DNA of 64,000 bases from Dysidea avara. Lineage: Eukaryota > Porifera > Demospongiae > Dictyoceratida > Dysideidae. Where the stretch lies: positions 42,041,391 to 42,105,390 of the forward strand of contig NC_089272.1 of NCBI RefSeq assembly GCF_963678975.1, read 5' to 3'. Made by a program: the position numbers and the translations under genes. The notes under the pieces were generated by a model. The model made no database searches. It was not told the origin of the DNA and was given only the letters and a program-made list of their open reading frames with translations. Positions 32,413 through 45,528 of this stretch are shown in pieces. Position 1 is the first letter of the stretch; each line of letters begins with the position of its first letter.

Positions 32413-33599
32413 TGGTTATGTAATTATTATTTCTAGGCCCGGGGCGCAACTGTACCCAATATAAAGACGAGTTGTACAATTCAAACCATGTTGATGGCTA
32501 TAATGATGAAGCAAAGTATATTATTATAGTGTAAAAGTAATTTTAAAAACTAAAACATGGGAATAGAGATTGCTGAAAAAGTAAAGAAACAAGAGTCAAA
32601 CAAGCCAGCATGTTAAACACAGATCTAGAGAGATCTCTATTTGGACTCAATGGATATGGTAGCAACAAAGGTAAAAACAGTAGTTTCTCCATGCAAATAA
32701 GTACTGAGAATGCTTCTGTATAAATGTTTATTTGAGTACAAATAGGGATCTTTGTGTGTTTAATTTGCTGGCTTGTTTGATTCTTGTTTCTTTACTTTTT
32801 TCAGCGATCTCTATTTCCATGTTTTAATTTTTTAAATTACTTTCACATTAGTTTGTTTATTTTTTATAAATTAATTTATGGATAGCTAACATGGTAATAA
32901 GATGTGCTGGTGGTGCTTGATATTATACAGTACTAAACATGTATATCAAAGTCATTCAAGTACAGTAGCTGTTAAGCAGTCAGTTAATATTATCAGAGTT
33001 AGCAAACACCAGTGTATTGCTTCCTTACTATTAAATGTAGCTTGTACTATATAGCTCTGACATATCCAACTATAGGCAGTGTACAGCATGCTCTAGTCAG
33101 CAATAGTATGGCTTCAGATTTATCATATAGGCATGCATACTTGTGCAGTTATGTGATCACAGTAAGTCAAGAGCGTAGTGGTACACAACAACATTGTTGC
33201 TCTGGCATGAACTTAAAATACTGTGGTTAAACATAAGTAATGATATTGGGTTTCCAAATGAATGTGTTAACATGAATATATTGGATATTTATTAACACAA
33301 TTAACACATTGGTTACCCTTGCAGAAACTAAGTCAGAAGAGCAATGGAAAAGTGAACCTACAAGAAGCAAAATTGCTTGAGAATGGGTGCTATCATTGTA
33401 ATATGCATTAAAAAATAGGTCATGGATGTTAAGAGAGATATGGAAGGAAAGTTACGTATTTTTATCTGCAAACAGTACTCACATTTTGCTCCAGCCCTGT
33501 AAGAAAAAATTTTATTATTATTATTATTACAGACAGTAACTATTATTATAGTACAGGAATAATATAACAGGCACTAAGCCTGTAATAGTCCTGATCCTA

Positions 33600-34020
33600 A
33601 GATTCTATACATAACAGAAAATAAAACTTAGATACCATATTTAATGGTTTGGTAAAAAGTGTCGCATCTTGTCTTAAATAATGATAAAGTTGGTGCTGTA
33701 ACAACTTCCTTTGGTAGGTGGTTCCAACAGTTTATCATTCGTTGACTAAAAACATTTGCCCTGACATCATTGAGTATTTGTTGTTTATAAAGTTTGAAAG
33801 GATGACCCCTAGTTCATGGTAAAACATCTATTATGAAAAACTGAGATTGATCCAAGTTGAAATGATAATAATAAGATGAACAAAATGGTTGAAAATGACA
33901 GATTTCAGTTCTTTAAAAAGTATTTTATCAAGTCCTTTTGACTTCATCTTTGCTAATGTACCTAAACTTCTTCCAAATAACTTCTAAGACTTCTTTTGAG
34001 GTTGGAAAAGGTTTCTAAGG
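33600..34020 (-). pseudogene. LINE 3'-end fragment (unit 1)
   Basis: The minus strand reads ILNDVRANVFSQRMINCWNH, then LPKEVVTAPTLSLFKTRCDT. Homologous to 49670-50090 in unit 2. A TAATA-rich tail lies at the plus-strand left. Confidence 0.7.
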
Positions 34021-34390
34021 TGGTGTTTAGTTGAGTGTTCTATTAGGATTTTGGAAAAACATAAGCGATCTCTATTATGGACCACTACTGTGGTTCATGA
34101 TATTGCAGGGTGAACTCCTAACTTTACCATTAGAGTAGTAATCTACATAATAATTTGGAATTATGTTCAAGGAAGCTATAGCAAATACTGGCAGAACTTA
34201 AACTGGCTATATAAAAGAGTTGTACAACTACTTGATTGAAAGGTTGAACTGTGCCTGGAAAACATTATTATTACTAGGCCCAGGGCACATACAACCAAGT
34301 ACAACCACCAATGGGGCAATCTACAAATGGGGCATGTACAACAGTGCATGACCAGCACAGTGTGTGTGGATGGAAAAGATGCACTTTCCA

Positions 34391-34848
34391 CATCATATCA
34401 TGCCACGGATGTGGCACTCTTCACTTCTCACTACACGGGATCCAGGAAATATTTTAATAACAGATATCACGTGCAAGCGTAACAGAAATAAAATTACAGG
34501 CGCTTTTTGTGTTTATACTGTACAATTGTGGTGGACTGGTGATGCCACACCCCAGAGAATGATTTACATGATGGTTGTGTGGCTTCTCGTATGGAGGTAT
34601 GTATTTCTCTGTGTGTGTGTGTGTGTATAGCTTTGGCTACTTGGCCCAAAAAGTGGGGGGGAGGGAGAAACATGCTTTTGAAAATAGTTTTGGGGGCCGG
34701 TTCCTACGCCCTTGCAAGGCAGAGAAATGCTCCATGTTAGAACTGATGTCAAAAGATAAGCATGTAGTGTTGGAAATAATTTAAGATAGCCGGGTGTGAT
34801 ACCAAAATAGTTATCACAAAGACAAACAGCCTGCAGGCTACATGTATA
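34391..34848 (+). other. Spacer between units 1 and 2
   Basis: Open stretch at 34437-34594 (ILITDITCKRNRNKITGAFC) followed by GGAG|GTATGT; possibly exon-derived but not recognised. TGTG microsatellite at 34611-34627. Confidence 0.3.
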
Positions 34849-35142
34849 TGTGACCGGATCTTGGAAAACCTACCTTTTGGGCACAAGCAAACTTTTTGGG
34901 AAAACTCAATTGAAAATTTCAACATTTTTTTCAATATTAATTTTTTTTGCACATTTGGATAAAGCAACTATTAAACCCTCTTGATGTGAAGTTTCACACC
35001 CATAGCTTCTTTTTCTTAGGAGATATGGATGATTATATCTGACCATGTAGTAATTTCACATGCGTGGGACAACAATTAACTTACAAATTAGGTGATTTGT
35101 TCAGGTGCTGGAATGGCTAAAACTTAGTCTTAGACAATAATA

Positions 35143-35954
35143 CAGGGCCGTAGCCAGACTTTTATCTGGGTAGGTTCTTTTAGAAGAAAAGTGGACCTTT
35201 TTTGAGGCCCGTTTTATATGGATTACATTATGGTGTGGCATGCTGAAACTAGGGGGGTCTGGGGGCATGCCCCCCCAGGAAATATTTTGAAAATAGACAC
35301 TAAAAGGTTGAATTTAGTGGCATTCCAGTCAATAAAAATAACAATTTTTAGGTAAGCTCAAGACCAGCTATTTGGATGACATCTGGGAAATATCTCTACT
35401 GCTACTGTAATTATACCATCTGTGATTATACCATCTGTGATTATACCATCTGTGATTATACCATCTGTGTCTATAATATATTGGAATGTCACAGTGAATA
35501 AGAATGGGAAAGATTGAGCACTCTGTTGGATCGCGCATTGAAGCATGCATGGATGCTATTTATGGGCTCTGCATGGGAGGGGCTTGCCCACCAAAAATTT
35601 TATATTATGAAAGTTCTAGTTTAGACAACAAATATGGTTTTGTAAATAAATAAGTAGTTACATACAGATTTTATAAGAAAATGTAATTGTGACTGTTCTA
35701 TTAGGGTGATTGACTGCTCTATTAGAGTATCTCGATCTTGCATTGCATTACAAGCACTGAATGAGTCAGCTACTCGGAGCACTTAATTTAGCTTCTTATT
35801 AGTGGTGTTTATTAAACTGGAGCTAATGGACTTATGCTACAGAAAATTTGGACTTGTATACTAAAATTGTGGACCTTTTTGCTAAAATTGTGGACCTTTT
35901 TCCCAAGAGGGCGGTTCTTCCGAACCCCCCGAACCCCCCCTGGCTACGGGCCTG
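35143..35954. mobile_element. CAGGG-type element with 5-bp TSD
   Basis: Ends CAGGGCCGTAGCCAG and CTGGCTACGGGCCTG. TAATA is duplicated exactly (35138-35142, 35955-35959). It contains a GGGGGCATGCCCCC palindrome (35263-35276), a 15-bp tandem repeat (35411-35470) and an inverted hinge-motif copy (35694-35739). A hAT-like group with 5-bp TSDs is the closest fit. Confidence 0.75.
35411..35470 (+). repeat. 15-bp tandem repeat, four units
   Basis: TGATTATACCATCTG repeated about four times. Confidence 0.9.
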
Positions 35955-38900
35955 TAATACATGGCATTTAATTGCATAAATGTACCAAGAATACTTCATT
36001 AAACTATCAGAAATGTCTTTTAAAGTATTCTAGATAGTAAAAACGGAATTATTGGTAAACAAAGTGGTTTGTCACCATTTGTCACCCTTAATCACTCACA
36101 GAACTCAATACATTACCATAAAAGTTAGTTTGTAATGTACAGGAGAGAAAATTGGCCATATCTCAGGAATGCTTAAAGATATTAAGTTGAAATTTTGACA
36201 CAAGAAAGATAAGCACCCAGTACCTTATTTAAGCTATAAAACAGAAAATTGACCAATGTGCCAAAAAGGTAGGTTTTCCAAGATCAGGTCACATATTAGT
36301 AATGAACTTATTCCAGTGAGTATTTGTCATCAAAACATGATTGCTCCAATACAGGATTGGAGGATCACATGCTTACCATGTAACTTTGTGAGAGATTATG
36401 TGAGTAACATCAGCTATCATTTCTCGTGATTTTGAAGGACACAATTGCTCAAACATTGGCTGAAAAGGAAACTGTACAAGGATGCTATCATATCAAAATT
36501 GTATTATAACAATTGCAATTGGCTTGGTGCCATAATGGCATGACAAAAAGTTGTATATCCACACAGGAAGTAAACTGATCACCAACTGATTTGCATGCAT
36601 ATTAATGAAAAATGTAGCTACATAAAAAGTTTAATCAACACCAATTATTATTCACTTAATTGCATAATGCATTACTGCCACTATTCGTAAACCACAATGA
36701 ATACATGATTATGTACACCAATAATTCTGAAGTTATGGAAATGATTATAGACAAAATGTTTACATGTTAATGTCAGGTGTTATATACTATAGTTTGAGGG
36801 AGTTCAGGCGACAGATTATATCCACATGTCATGTATATAATTAACCCTCAATTAGTAGTTTCTGTAGTTGCACACTACAATTAGCTAAGGTTATCACTGT
36901 TCAGTTATTCAACACGGTAAAATGGTTATGTCACTTCTAATCCGGTGGAGCCTGCCTAATAATCTACATAAAGTCATCAATTAAACTGTTCATTGCAATA
37001 ATCCCACGATATATGCTGCATGTCTGTTTACATTAATTTAATTTTACTGACTAATGTAACCATGCACCTTCTTCAGCATATTGGTTCACAAATGACCTGC
37101 CTATTGATAGGATATTCGGTTCTAAGGTAACTGGTCTGGTCCAAGAGTGGATCCATTTTGTATGTGATGGACCAGGAGCAGTGGAGCAGACCAAAGAAGA
37201 AGGGGAAAAAAGGTAAGCATATGCTGACAATAGCTGGCTACATTCTCCTTGTTAAGTTTCCAATAGTCAAATAGGACTTCTAATACAGGAAAATTGGAAA
37301 ATTTAAACTCCAGATTAACTCTAAAGTTTACACAACAGGCAAAGCTTAAGTTTTCAATCAAGTTATTGTACAACCCTTCAAGGCAGTTTTATGTTCTGCC
37401 AGTATTTGCTTAAGCTTGTATTCCAAATTATTATGTAGATGCTTCATCATTATATATAGCCATCAATATTATCTTCACAAAAAGCTAATGCAAGTCATGA
37501 TTACTCGCAAAGGCAAACAGTGTATGTGACTACACAACATCATTCTTTACCAGGCCAATGCAGTTTATAGCAAGGTGAATGTTTTAAATTGCACAGCCCA
37601 TCTTTATATTGGGTATACAATTCCTAACAGCTGGCATTAACTATATATCCAATGACTTTAATTGATGCACACAAATTTTCATTTTTCCCATCAACCATCC
37701 AATGGAACCAACTCCCTGCTGATGGTATTAATTCCTCTACCCCTAATGAGTTTTGCAATAACTTAAATAGCTTTTATGATCACACCTGTGAGTTATAATT
37801 TTCTGATTGCTGCACAGTAATAAATATAATATAATAATAATATAATATTCAATACACAATTGCATAGATGACTCATAGTTGTGTAAACATTGTGGAAATG
37901 TGGTTTCCATATTTAGGATTGCGGTAAATTTGTGGGAATTATCAAACTATCACATGTCTGTAGCTACCATACCCAAACCTTCAGCTGTGAAATGACTGCC
38001 TTAAAAACACAAGTACTTATTAAGCATGTCACACAACACTCAATTATGTTATATAGTAGCTAATTAAAAGGTCGCCTTACATGAGTACTAATTTTGTTGG
38101 TCAGATCAAGTGTATAAATTTTAAACCACAGTGAATATGACCATGTAAACATGTTATGTCTGTCTACAATGGCAAAATTATGACAATTTGCAGTTCCAGG
38201 AATTATAATATTATATAGCCTTGAAATAGGAAACTGAAAGTGGTTTATACATGGGATAGCTCCTGTAAACTTTGTTTACATAAGGGGAATTATTAAAAGT
38301 ATTATATAGTAAAGTTTTGCTTAGTCATCTACTCAGAACTGACAGTTAGTATAATTGTGTATACACTTGTAAGCTATTGTGCCTGCTATGTAACTATGGC
38401 AATGATTAGACAAAATGACGATTTACTGTGCAATCCTTAATATAATGACATGTGTGTAATTAACCCTCGATTGGTAGTTTCTGTAGTTGCACACTACACT
38501 TAAGGTTATCACTACTCAGTTATTCAATACGGTGAAATGGTTATGTCACTTCTAATCCAGTGGAGCTTGCCTAATAATCTACATAAAGTCATCAGTTAAT
38601 CTGATCATTACAATAATCCCATGATATATGCTATATGTTTATTTTACTGACTATTGTAACCACCTGTTTTAGTGTTTTATAGTGCATGCAGTAAACTATT
38701 TATCTGTTATTCCTCAAGTTGAGTGTCATTGGTTCACAAATGACCTGCCTATTGATAGGGTGAACCCATTTTGTATGTGATGGACTACTAATACAGAGCG
38801 GTAACAATATAGCTATGTCCAATTAAAAACAATAGAGATCAATAGATTTAGTGGAAACTACAGTAAATGAATACCTACTGATAAAATATGCACTGAACAC

Positions 38901-39235
38901 AGTTTTCACTGCACTACATTCTCTTTATCAAGTTTCCAATAGTCACAAGTAGGACTTCTAATATAGGAAAATTTAATCTCCAGATTAACCCTAAATGCAT
39001 TGTGATAAATTTATACAGTTCATAGAAATGATCTAGCCAAAACTTTAGTACTTAGCTAATAGACAACCTTTAGCTACTAACATACGTAATTCGACATTGT
39101 ATTCTGTGTGTCATTCTTTACTAAGTTAAGTACTTGTGTTTTAAGGCAGTCCTTTCACAGCTGAAGTTTTGAGCATGGAAACAAATAACTAAGAAATCCA
39201 ATAATGTAAAATGCTTTTTTACAACGTAATATAAG

Positions 39236-39700
39236 CAAGTGTCCCCCCAAAGCAAAAGTAATTGTTACAAGACTCTTATATTAGAATATGTAAGCACTCT
39301 CTGGTCACCCCACATACAGAGAGACATTGATACCATCGAAAATGTTCAAAGGTGTGCAGCGAGATTTGTAACTAACAATTATTCCCGGTACGCAAGTGTG
39401 ACTGAAATGTTATCCAACCTGAGCTGGCCCACATGTAGATATGAACAGAAGGCTATAATGTTATATAAGATCATAAACTGCCGGGTTGATATAAATACTG
39501 ATGATCTCCTTATTCCCAACCCTGACATCTATACCACACTAGGGGACACATAAAAGATTTATGTTACCAATGACAAGGATTAACTCTTACAAATTTTTTT
39601 TTTCTGTCCACTATCAAAATTTGGAATTCCTTATCCCAGCACATGCTCAACTCTTCAGAGATTGAACAATTCAAGCACATCCTAGAGACTATTTAATTAG
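39236..39700 (+). pseudogene. LINE fragment: RT C-terminal domain (unit 2)
   Basis: Reads LEYVSTLWSPHIQRDIDTIE, then VQRCAARFVTNNYSRYASVT. Paralogous to 25023-25500; a short deletion removes VKP before ILEY. Confidence 0.8.
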
Positions 39701-40374
39701 TAATTATGTGGCTATGATTGTAATTGTACTATTGTTTCTTTTGTGCAGAACACTCTTCTTGAGGTCTGCACAATACAACAAATAATTAACAACTAAGTAC
39801 TAAAGATAATACAAAATGCGGTCAAAATTACATCATAAATAATAAATTAATTAATTAATAAGTAATTAATTAATTAATTAATGTACTCGAAAACTACAAG
39901 GCATACAGACATTATGATTATGATCATGATTACTGAAAACACAGTTACAAACTGATATGTTCAGGTAAGGAAAAACATTACAAATCACATAGATAAGAGT
40001 CAGTTATAATTTATCTATAAATACTTGTAGAGATTGGGATTCTATTGTGTCAGTTGGTAAATTGTTCCAATCGCGGATAGATTTGGGGTAGCTAATAGCT
40101 AAATTTATAATGATCTGTTCTAGCAAACGGAATCTCAAAGTGGAAGGGGTGGTGGTGGCGGGTGGGATATGTGGTGTTAGTGAAGTAATTTGGGACTGTT
40201 AAGACTGATGAGGAGTAAACAATGTTGTAGAAGAGTTTTAATCTAGTCACAAATCGTCGGTGTTGAAGTGATGCAGGGGCGGATCCAGGGGGGGGGGGCT
40301 TTTGGGGGCTGAAGCCCCCCCCCCCCCCCCCCCCATTCATATTTAGGCTTTACTTGATCAATATGCTGAGTATT

Positions 40375-40525
40375 ATAATGAAATTTTATAATGAGTATTA
40401 TAATGAAATTTTTTTAATTAAATCTTGATCAATATGCTGAGTATTATAATGAAAATTAAGTATTATAATGAAATTTTTATTATAATGAAATTTTGAGTAT
40501 TATAATGAAATTTTAATGAAATAAT
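40375..40525 (+). repeat. Short AT-rich tandem repeats
   Basis: Irregular repeats of GAGTATTATAATGAAATTTT between the element end and composite head C. Confidence 0.8.
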
Positions 40526-41469
40526 GAAATATGGCAATACTTAATTCAGGTACACAATTACCATTGAAAATGCTCTCAAATTCAATCTTGTATTGTTCAA
40601 ATTTCAAAATTTTCTACTTTCAACATTATCAAGACACACGGTAGTGTGTCGTGCGGCCCAAGAAGCCGGCGTGCAACCCCGTGAGTATATTGACAGGAAG
40701 AAAGAAAACGCAATTTTCGCACCTCCGTAGCTCTGTGCTGCCTTGATGAAACAAGACAAATTTTGCTGTGTACATTCCGTCCAACTTCAGTACTCCACAT
40801 TCCAAATTTGAGCGAAATCGCTTCGGGCATTCCTGAGATATGCGACTTCAAAAATTGGCTTAGTTTCTTCGTTTTTTTTTCTTCTTATTTTTCTTCCTCT
40901 TTTCGCACACTTACAAAAACTGCTATAAAACGCGAACGCGTTATCCGATTGCTTTGAAATTTGGCACACAGAAGGGGGTATAAAGGCGCATCTCTGTACC
41001 AACTTTGGCTGGAATACCATAAACAGGCAAAGAGTTATGAGCAATTATGCACGAAAAATAACACCAATATGTTGTCACGCCTACAGGGTAAACCGAGTAT
41101 GGGAAGAAGCTGAAAATCGGTGGGTGAATAGGTTAACTATTGAACCTCAAACCTTTTGTGGTTTGAAAGAAATCGAGCTAAAAACCAGGAAGATACAGCG
41201 AAGAAATCAACAGTGTGTAACAATTACGCAATCGAGATTAGCTAATTTTTATTATTATTATTATTATTATTATGCTTGCCACGCCTACCAGATAAACCAC
41301 TTGGGGTAATGCTTTGAAAATCGCTGTACAGATGGAGTTATCATCTTAGAAAGGCTCTTCAATGCTGTAGAAAAATCAGACTTAAAGCCACGGAGTTACA
41401 ACACGAAATCCAACTTGGTGTAGCAAGTGCGAGATCGAGATACTCTAATAGAGCAGTCATCCTAATAGA

Positions 41470-44400
41470 GCAGTCACCCTGAACAGAATTCAAAAGATCA
41501 GTTAGAAATAAGTAACCTGTATAGAGATCAGCTACAAACAAATCACCCTGTAGAGAGTTCAGCTACAAACAATTCACCCTGTTCAGACATCAGTTAGAAG
41601 AAGTTTTCTTGTAGAGAGTTCAGTTACAAACAAATCACCCTGTTGAAAGATCAGCTAGAAGATGTCACCTTATAGATAGTTCAGTTACAAAGAAACCACC
41701 ATGTAGAGAATTCAGCTACAAACTAGTGACTCTGTAGATACATCAGCTAGAAGAAGTTACCTTGTAGAGAGTTCAGCTACAAAGAAACCATTCTGTAAAG
41801 AGCTCAGCTGCAAACAAATCACCTATACAGAATTCAGCTACAAACAAATCACCCTGTAGAGAGATCAGCTAGAAGAAGTTACCTTGTAGATAGTTCAGCT
41901 ACAAACAAATCATCCTGTAGAGAGATCAGCTAGAAGAAGTTACCTTGTAGATAGTTCAGCTACAAACAAATCATCCTGTAGAGAGATCAGCTAGAAGAAG
42001 TTACCTTGTAGATAGTTCAGCTACAAACAATTCACCCTGTACAGAGCTCAGTTAAAAGAGGTTTCCTTGTAGAGAGTTCAGCTACAGACAAATCACCCTG
42101 TAGAGAGATCAGTTAGAAGAAGTTACCTTGTAGATCATTCAGCTACAAACAATTCACCCTGTAAAGAGATCAGCTAGAAGAAGTTACCTTGTAGAGAGTT
42201 CAGCTACAAAGAAACCATCATGTAGAGAATTCAGCCACAAACAAATCATGTATAGAGAGTTCAGCTACAAACAAATCTCCCTGTAGAGAGATCAGCTAGA
42301 AGAAGTTTCCTTGTAGAGAGTTCTGCTACAAACAAATCACCCTGTAGAAAGATCAGCTAGAAGAAATCACCTTGTAGAGAGTTCAGCTTCAAAGAAGCAA
42401 TCATGTGAGAGTTCAGGTACAAACAAATTGTCCTGTAGAGAAATCAGCTAGAAGAAGTTACCTTGTAGAGAGTTCAGCTACAAAGAAACCATCATGAAGA
42501 TAGTTCAGGTACAAACAAATCACCCTGTAGAAAGATCAGCTATAGAAGAAATCACCTTGTAGAGAGTTCAGCTACAAAGAAACTATCATGTAGAGAGTTC
42601 AACTACAAACAAATGACCCTGTAGAAAGATCAGCTATAGAAGAAATCACCTTGTAGAGAGTTCAGCTACAAAGAAACCATAATGTAGAGAGTTCAGCTAC
42701 AAATAAATCGGCCTGTAGAGAGATCAGCTAGAAGAAATTACCTTGTAGAGAGTTCAGCTACAAAGAAACCATCATGTAGAGAGTTCAGCTGCAAACAAAT
42801 CACCTGTAGAGAGTTAAGCTACAAACAAATCTCCCTGTAGAGAGATCAGCTAAAAGAAGTCACCTTGCAGGGAGTTCAGTTACAAAGAAATAAACCATGT
42901 AGAGAGTTCAGCTGCAAACAAATCACGTGTAGAGAGTTCAGCTAGAAACAAGTCACCCTGTAGAGAGATCAGCTAGAAAAAAGTCACCTTGTAGAGAGTT
43001 CAGCTAGAAGAAGTCACATTGTAGAGCTACAACGAAACTACCATGTAGAGTTCAGCTGCAAACAAATCACCCTGTAGAGAACTCAGCTACAAACAAATCG
43101 TCCTGTAGAAAGATTAGCTAGAAGAAGTTACCTTATAGGGAGTTCAGCTATGAACAGATCACCCTGTAGAGAGTTCAGCTACAAACAAATCACCCTGTAG
43201 AGAGTTCAGTTACAAAGAAACCACCATGTAGAGAGTTCAGCTGCAAAAAAAATCAATCACTCTGTTGAGAGTTCAGCTAGAAGAAGTCACCTTGTAGAGA
43301 GTTAAGCTGCAAATAAATCACCCTGTAGAGAATTCAGCTACAAACAAATCACCCTGTAGAAAGATCAGCTAGAAGAAGTTACCTTGTAGAGAGTTCAGCT
43401 GCAAACAAATCACCTATAGAGAGTTCAGCTAGAAACAAGTCACCCAGTAGAGAGTTCAGCTAGAAGAAGTCACATTGTAGAGAGTTCAGCTACAATGAAA
43501 CTCCCATGTAGAGAGTTCAGCTGCAAACAAATCACCCTGTAGAGAACTCAGCTACAAACAAATATGCAGTGTAAAAAGATCAGCTAGAAGAAGTTACCTT
43601 TTAGAGAGTTCAGCTACAACGAAACCACCATGTAGAGAGTTCAGCTAGAAAAAAATCACCTGTAGAGAGTTCAGCTAGAAACAAGTCACCCTGTAGAGAG
43701 ATCAGCTAGAAACAAGTCACCTTGTAGAGAGTTCAGCTAGAAGAAGTCACGTTGTAGAGAGTTCAGCTGCAAACAAATCACCCAGTAGAAAGTTCAGCTA
43801 TGAACAGATCACCCTGTTGAGAGTTCAGTTAGAAACAAGGAATCCTGTAGAGAGATCACCTAGAAGTATCGCCTTGTAGAGAGTTCAACTACAAACAAAT
43901 CACCCTGTAGAGAGATCAGCTAGAAGAAGTCACCTTGTAGAGAGTTCAGCTATAAAGAAACCACCATGTAGAGAATTCAGCTGCAAACAAACACCCTGTA
44001 GAGAACTCAGCTACAAACAAATCGCCCTGTAGAAAGATCAGCTAGAAGAAGTTACCTTGTAGGGATTTCAGCTACAAACAAATCACCCTGTAGAGAGTTC
44101 AGCTACAAAGAAACCATTCTGTAAAGGGCTCAGCTGCAAACAAATCACTTGTACAGAATTCAGCTACAAACAAATCACCCTGTAGAGAGATCAGCTAGAA
44201 GAAATTACCTTGTAGATAGTTCAGCTACAAACAAATCACCCTGTAGAAAGATCAGTTAGAAGAAGTTACCTTGGAGAAAGTTCAGCTACAAAGAAACCAT
44301 TTTGTAAAGAGCTCAGCTGTTAACAAATCACCTGTACAGAATTCAACTACGAACAAATCACCCTGTAGAGAGATCAGCTATAAGAAGTTACCTTGTAGAT

Positions 44401-44795
44401 AGTTCAGCTACAAACAAATCACCCTGTAGAGAGATCAGCTAGAAGAAATTACCTTGTAGAGAGTTCAGCTACAAAGAAACCACCATGTAGAGAGTTCAGC
44501 TGCAAAGAAATCACCCTGTAGAAAATTCTGCCACAAACAAATTGCCCTGTAGAAAGATCAGTTAGAAGAAGTTACCTTTTAGAGAGTTCAGCTACAAAGA
44601 AACCATTCTGTAAAGAGCTCAGCTGCAAACAAATCACCTATACAGAATTCAGCTACAAACACATCACCCTGTAGAGAGATCAGCTAGAAGAAGTTACCTT
44701 GTAGATCGTTCAGCTACAAACAATTCACCCTGTAGAGAGAGCAATTAGAAGAAGTCACCTTGTAGAGTGTTCAGTTACAAAGAAACCACCATGGA
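41470..44795 (+). repeat. 31-bp minisatellite array of copy C
   Basis: About 105 units with three recurring types: GTTCAGCTACAAACAAATCA, GATCAGCTAGAAGAAGTTAC and GTTCAGCTACAAAGAAACCA, each followed by a CCTGTAGAGA-like end. They often occur in ordered pairs or triplets, so there is higher-order periodicity. Confidence 0.93.
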
Positions 44796-44820
44796 GATTT
44801 CTGTAATCAATATAATATTA

Positions 44821-45059
44821 TGTGACCGGATTTGCGAAAAGGGGTCTTCCACACACATCCAATTCCGTAACCGTTGGAGACCATAACTCAGTGTTCAAGT
44901 AACATATTAACCTGAAAATTTCACCACGTATTCAGCTATAGTGGTGCTCACCACTGTCCAAAAGTCAAGGCAATAGCTCTTTCCAATCTGAAGTTATCAA
45001 TTGTCAAAGTTGGCAAATTGGATGTGTGTGGAAGACCCCTTTTCGCAAATCCGGTCACA
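44821..45059. mobile_element. TGTGACC-family MITE in composite C
   Basis: A 44-bp perfect TIR beginning TGTGACCGGATTTGCGAAAA; TA on both sides. 239 bp, non-coding. It marks the array end. Half of the same element is at 58341-58452 in copy D. Confidence 0.88.
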
Positions 45060-45214
45060 TATGTATTATACAGTATATATAATTTGTACATTTACTGATA
45101 AAATATTTAAAGTACATCTACTTCATTTTTTCTTCTTCCTGTAGTAAAGAAAAAACATAGGTTTAAAAAGTCCCAAAGCTGGCCTATGTATACAAATACA
45201 AAAAGAAATGAAAT

Positions 45215-45528
45215 CTAATCCAAAACAGCCAAGCTGTAAAAAGTGTGCGGCCCTCAGAAAGGCTATGGTGAAAAAAAGATGTGAAATCCAAGGTGGTGGC
45301 CAAGAAATGGCTGTGATAGTAGGTTAATTGTAAAAATTTTAATAATGACACTTTAGGTAAATTTTGTGAAGCGGCACAAAAATTCACCCGAATTGTCGTT
45401 ATTAAAATTTTTACCATTAACCTACCATCACAGCCATTTCTTGGCCGCCACCTTGGATTTCACATCTTTTTCACCATAGCCTTTCTGAGGGCCGCACACT
45501 TTTTTACAGCTTGGCTGTTTTGGATTAG
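45215..45528. repeat. 314-bp near-perfect palindrome
   Basis: CTAATCCAAAACAGCCAAGC pairs with its inverse at the far end. The arms are ~150 bp with few mismatches and the centre lies near 45371. A second copy is at 57861-58175. Open frames inside it are mirror images of each other and are not genes. Confidence 0.92.

Larger units (their letters stand above)
22199..34390 (+). repeat. Segmental duplication unit 1
   Basis: A direct paralogue of 36367-51262 and, partly, 54083-57860. It consists of an X half (22199-25695) and a Y half (25690-34390). It lacks the LINE copy found at the X/Y junction of units 2 and 3, so it keeps the empty site (25690-25695, AGACAT once). The Y half is split by a 4.9-kb long-TIR element. 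No intact host gene is visible. Content is LINE tails and unclassified repeats. Confidence 0.85.
34849..36293. mobile_element. Large TGTGACC-family element with a nested transposon
   Basis: TIRs of about 36 bp: TGTGACCGGATCTTGGAAAA at left, inverse TTTTCCAAGATCAGGTCACA at right. TA flanks both ends. Subtracting the nested 35143-35954 element and its TSD leaves about 630 bp, similar to 4416-5063. No transposase. Confidence 0.8.
40629..45528 (+). mobile_element. Composite minisatellite element, copy C
   Basis: Head 40629-41430, hinge 41431-41480, array to 44795, TGTGACC MITE 44821-45059, tail 45060-45214, palindrome 45215-45528. The 5' end A|TCAAGACACACGGTAGTG matches copy B. Head and tail match copy D in reverse orientation. 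The head contains two diverged ~200-bp monomers beginning CACGCCTAC (41076 and 41280), each ending in an ATCGAGAT-like sequence. Confidence 0.8.

Noticed and set aside
34575-34784. A 69-codon ORF over a TG repeat
   Set aside because: It is generated by the microsatellite and read in both strands; no protein features.
41470-44795. Regular 31-bp repeats could suggest a CRISPR array
   Set aside because: Units are contiguous with no unique spacers, vary internally, lie in a eukaryotic transposon-rich region and have no cas genes nearby.
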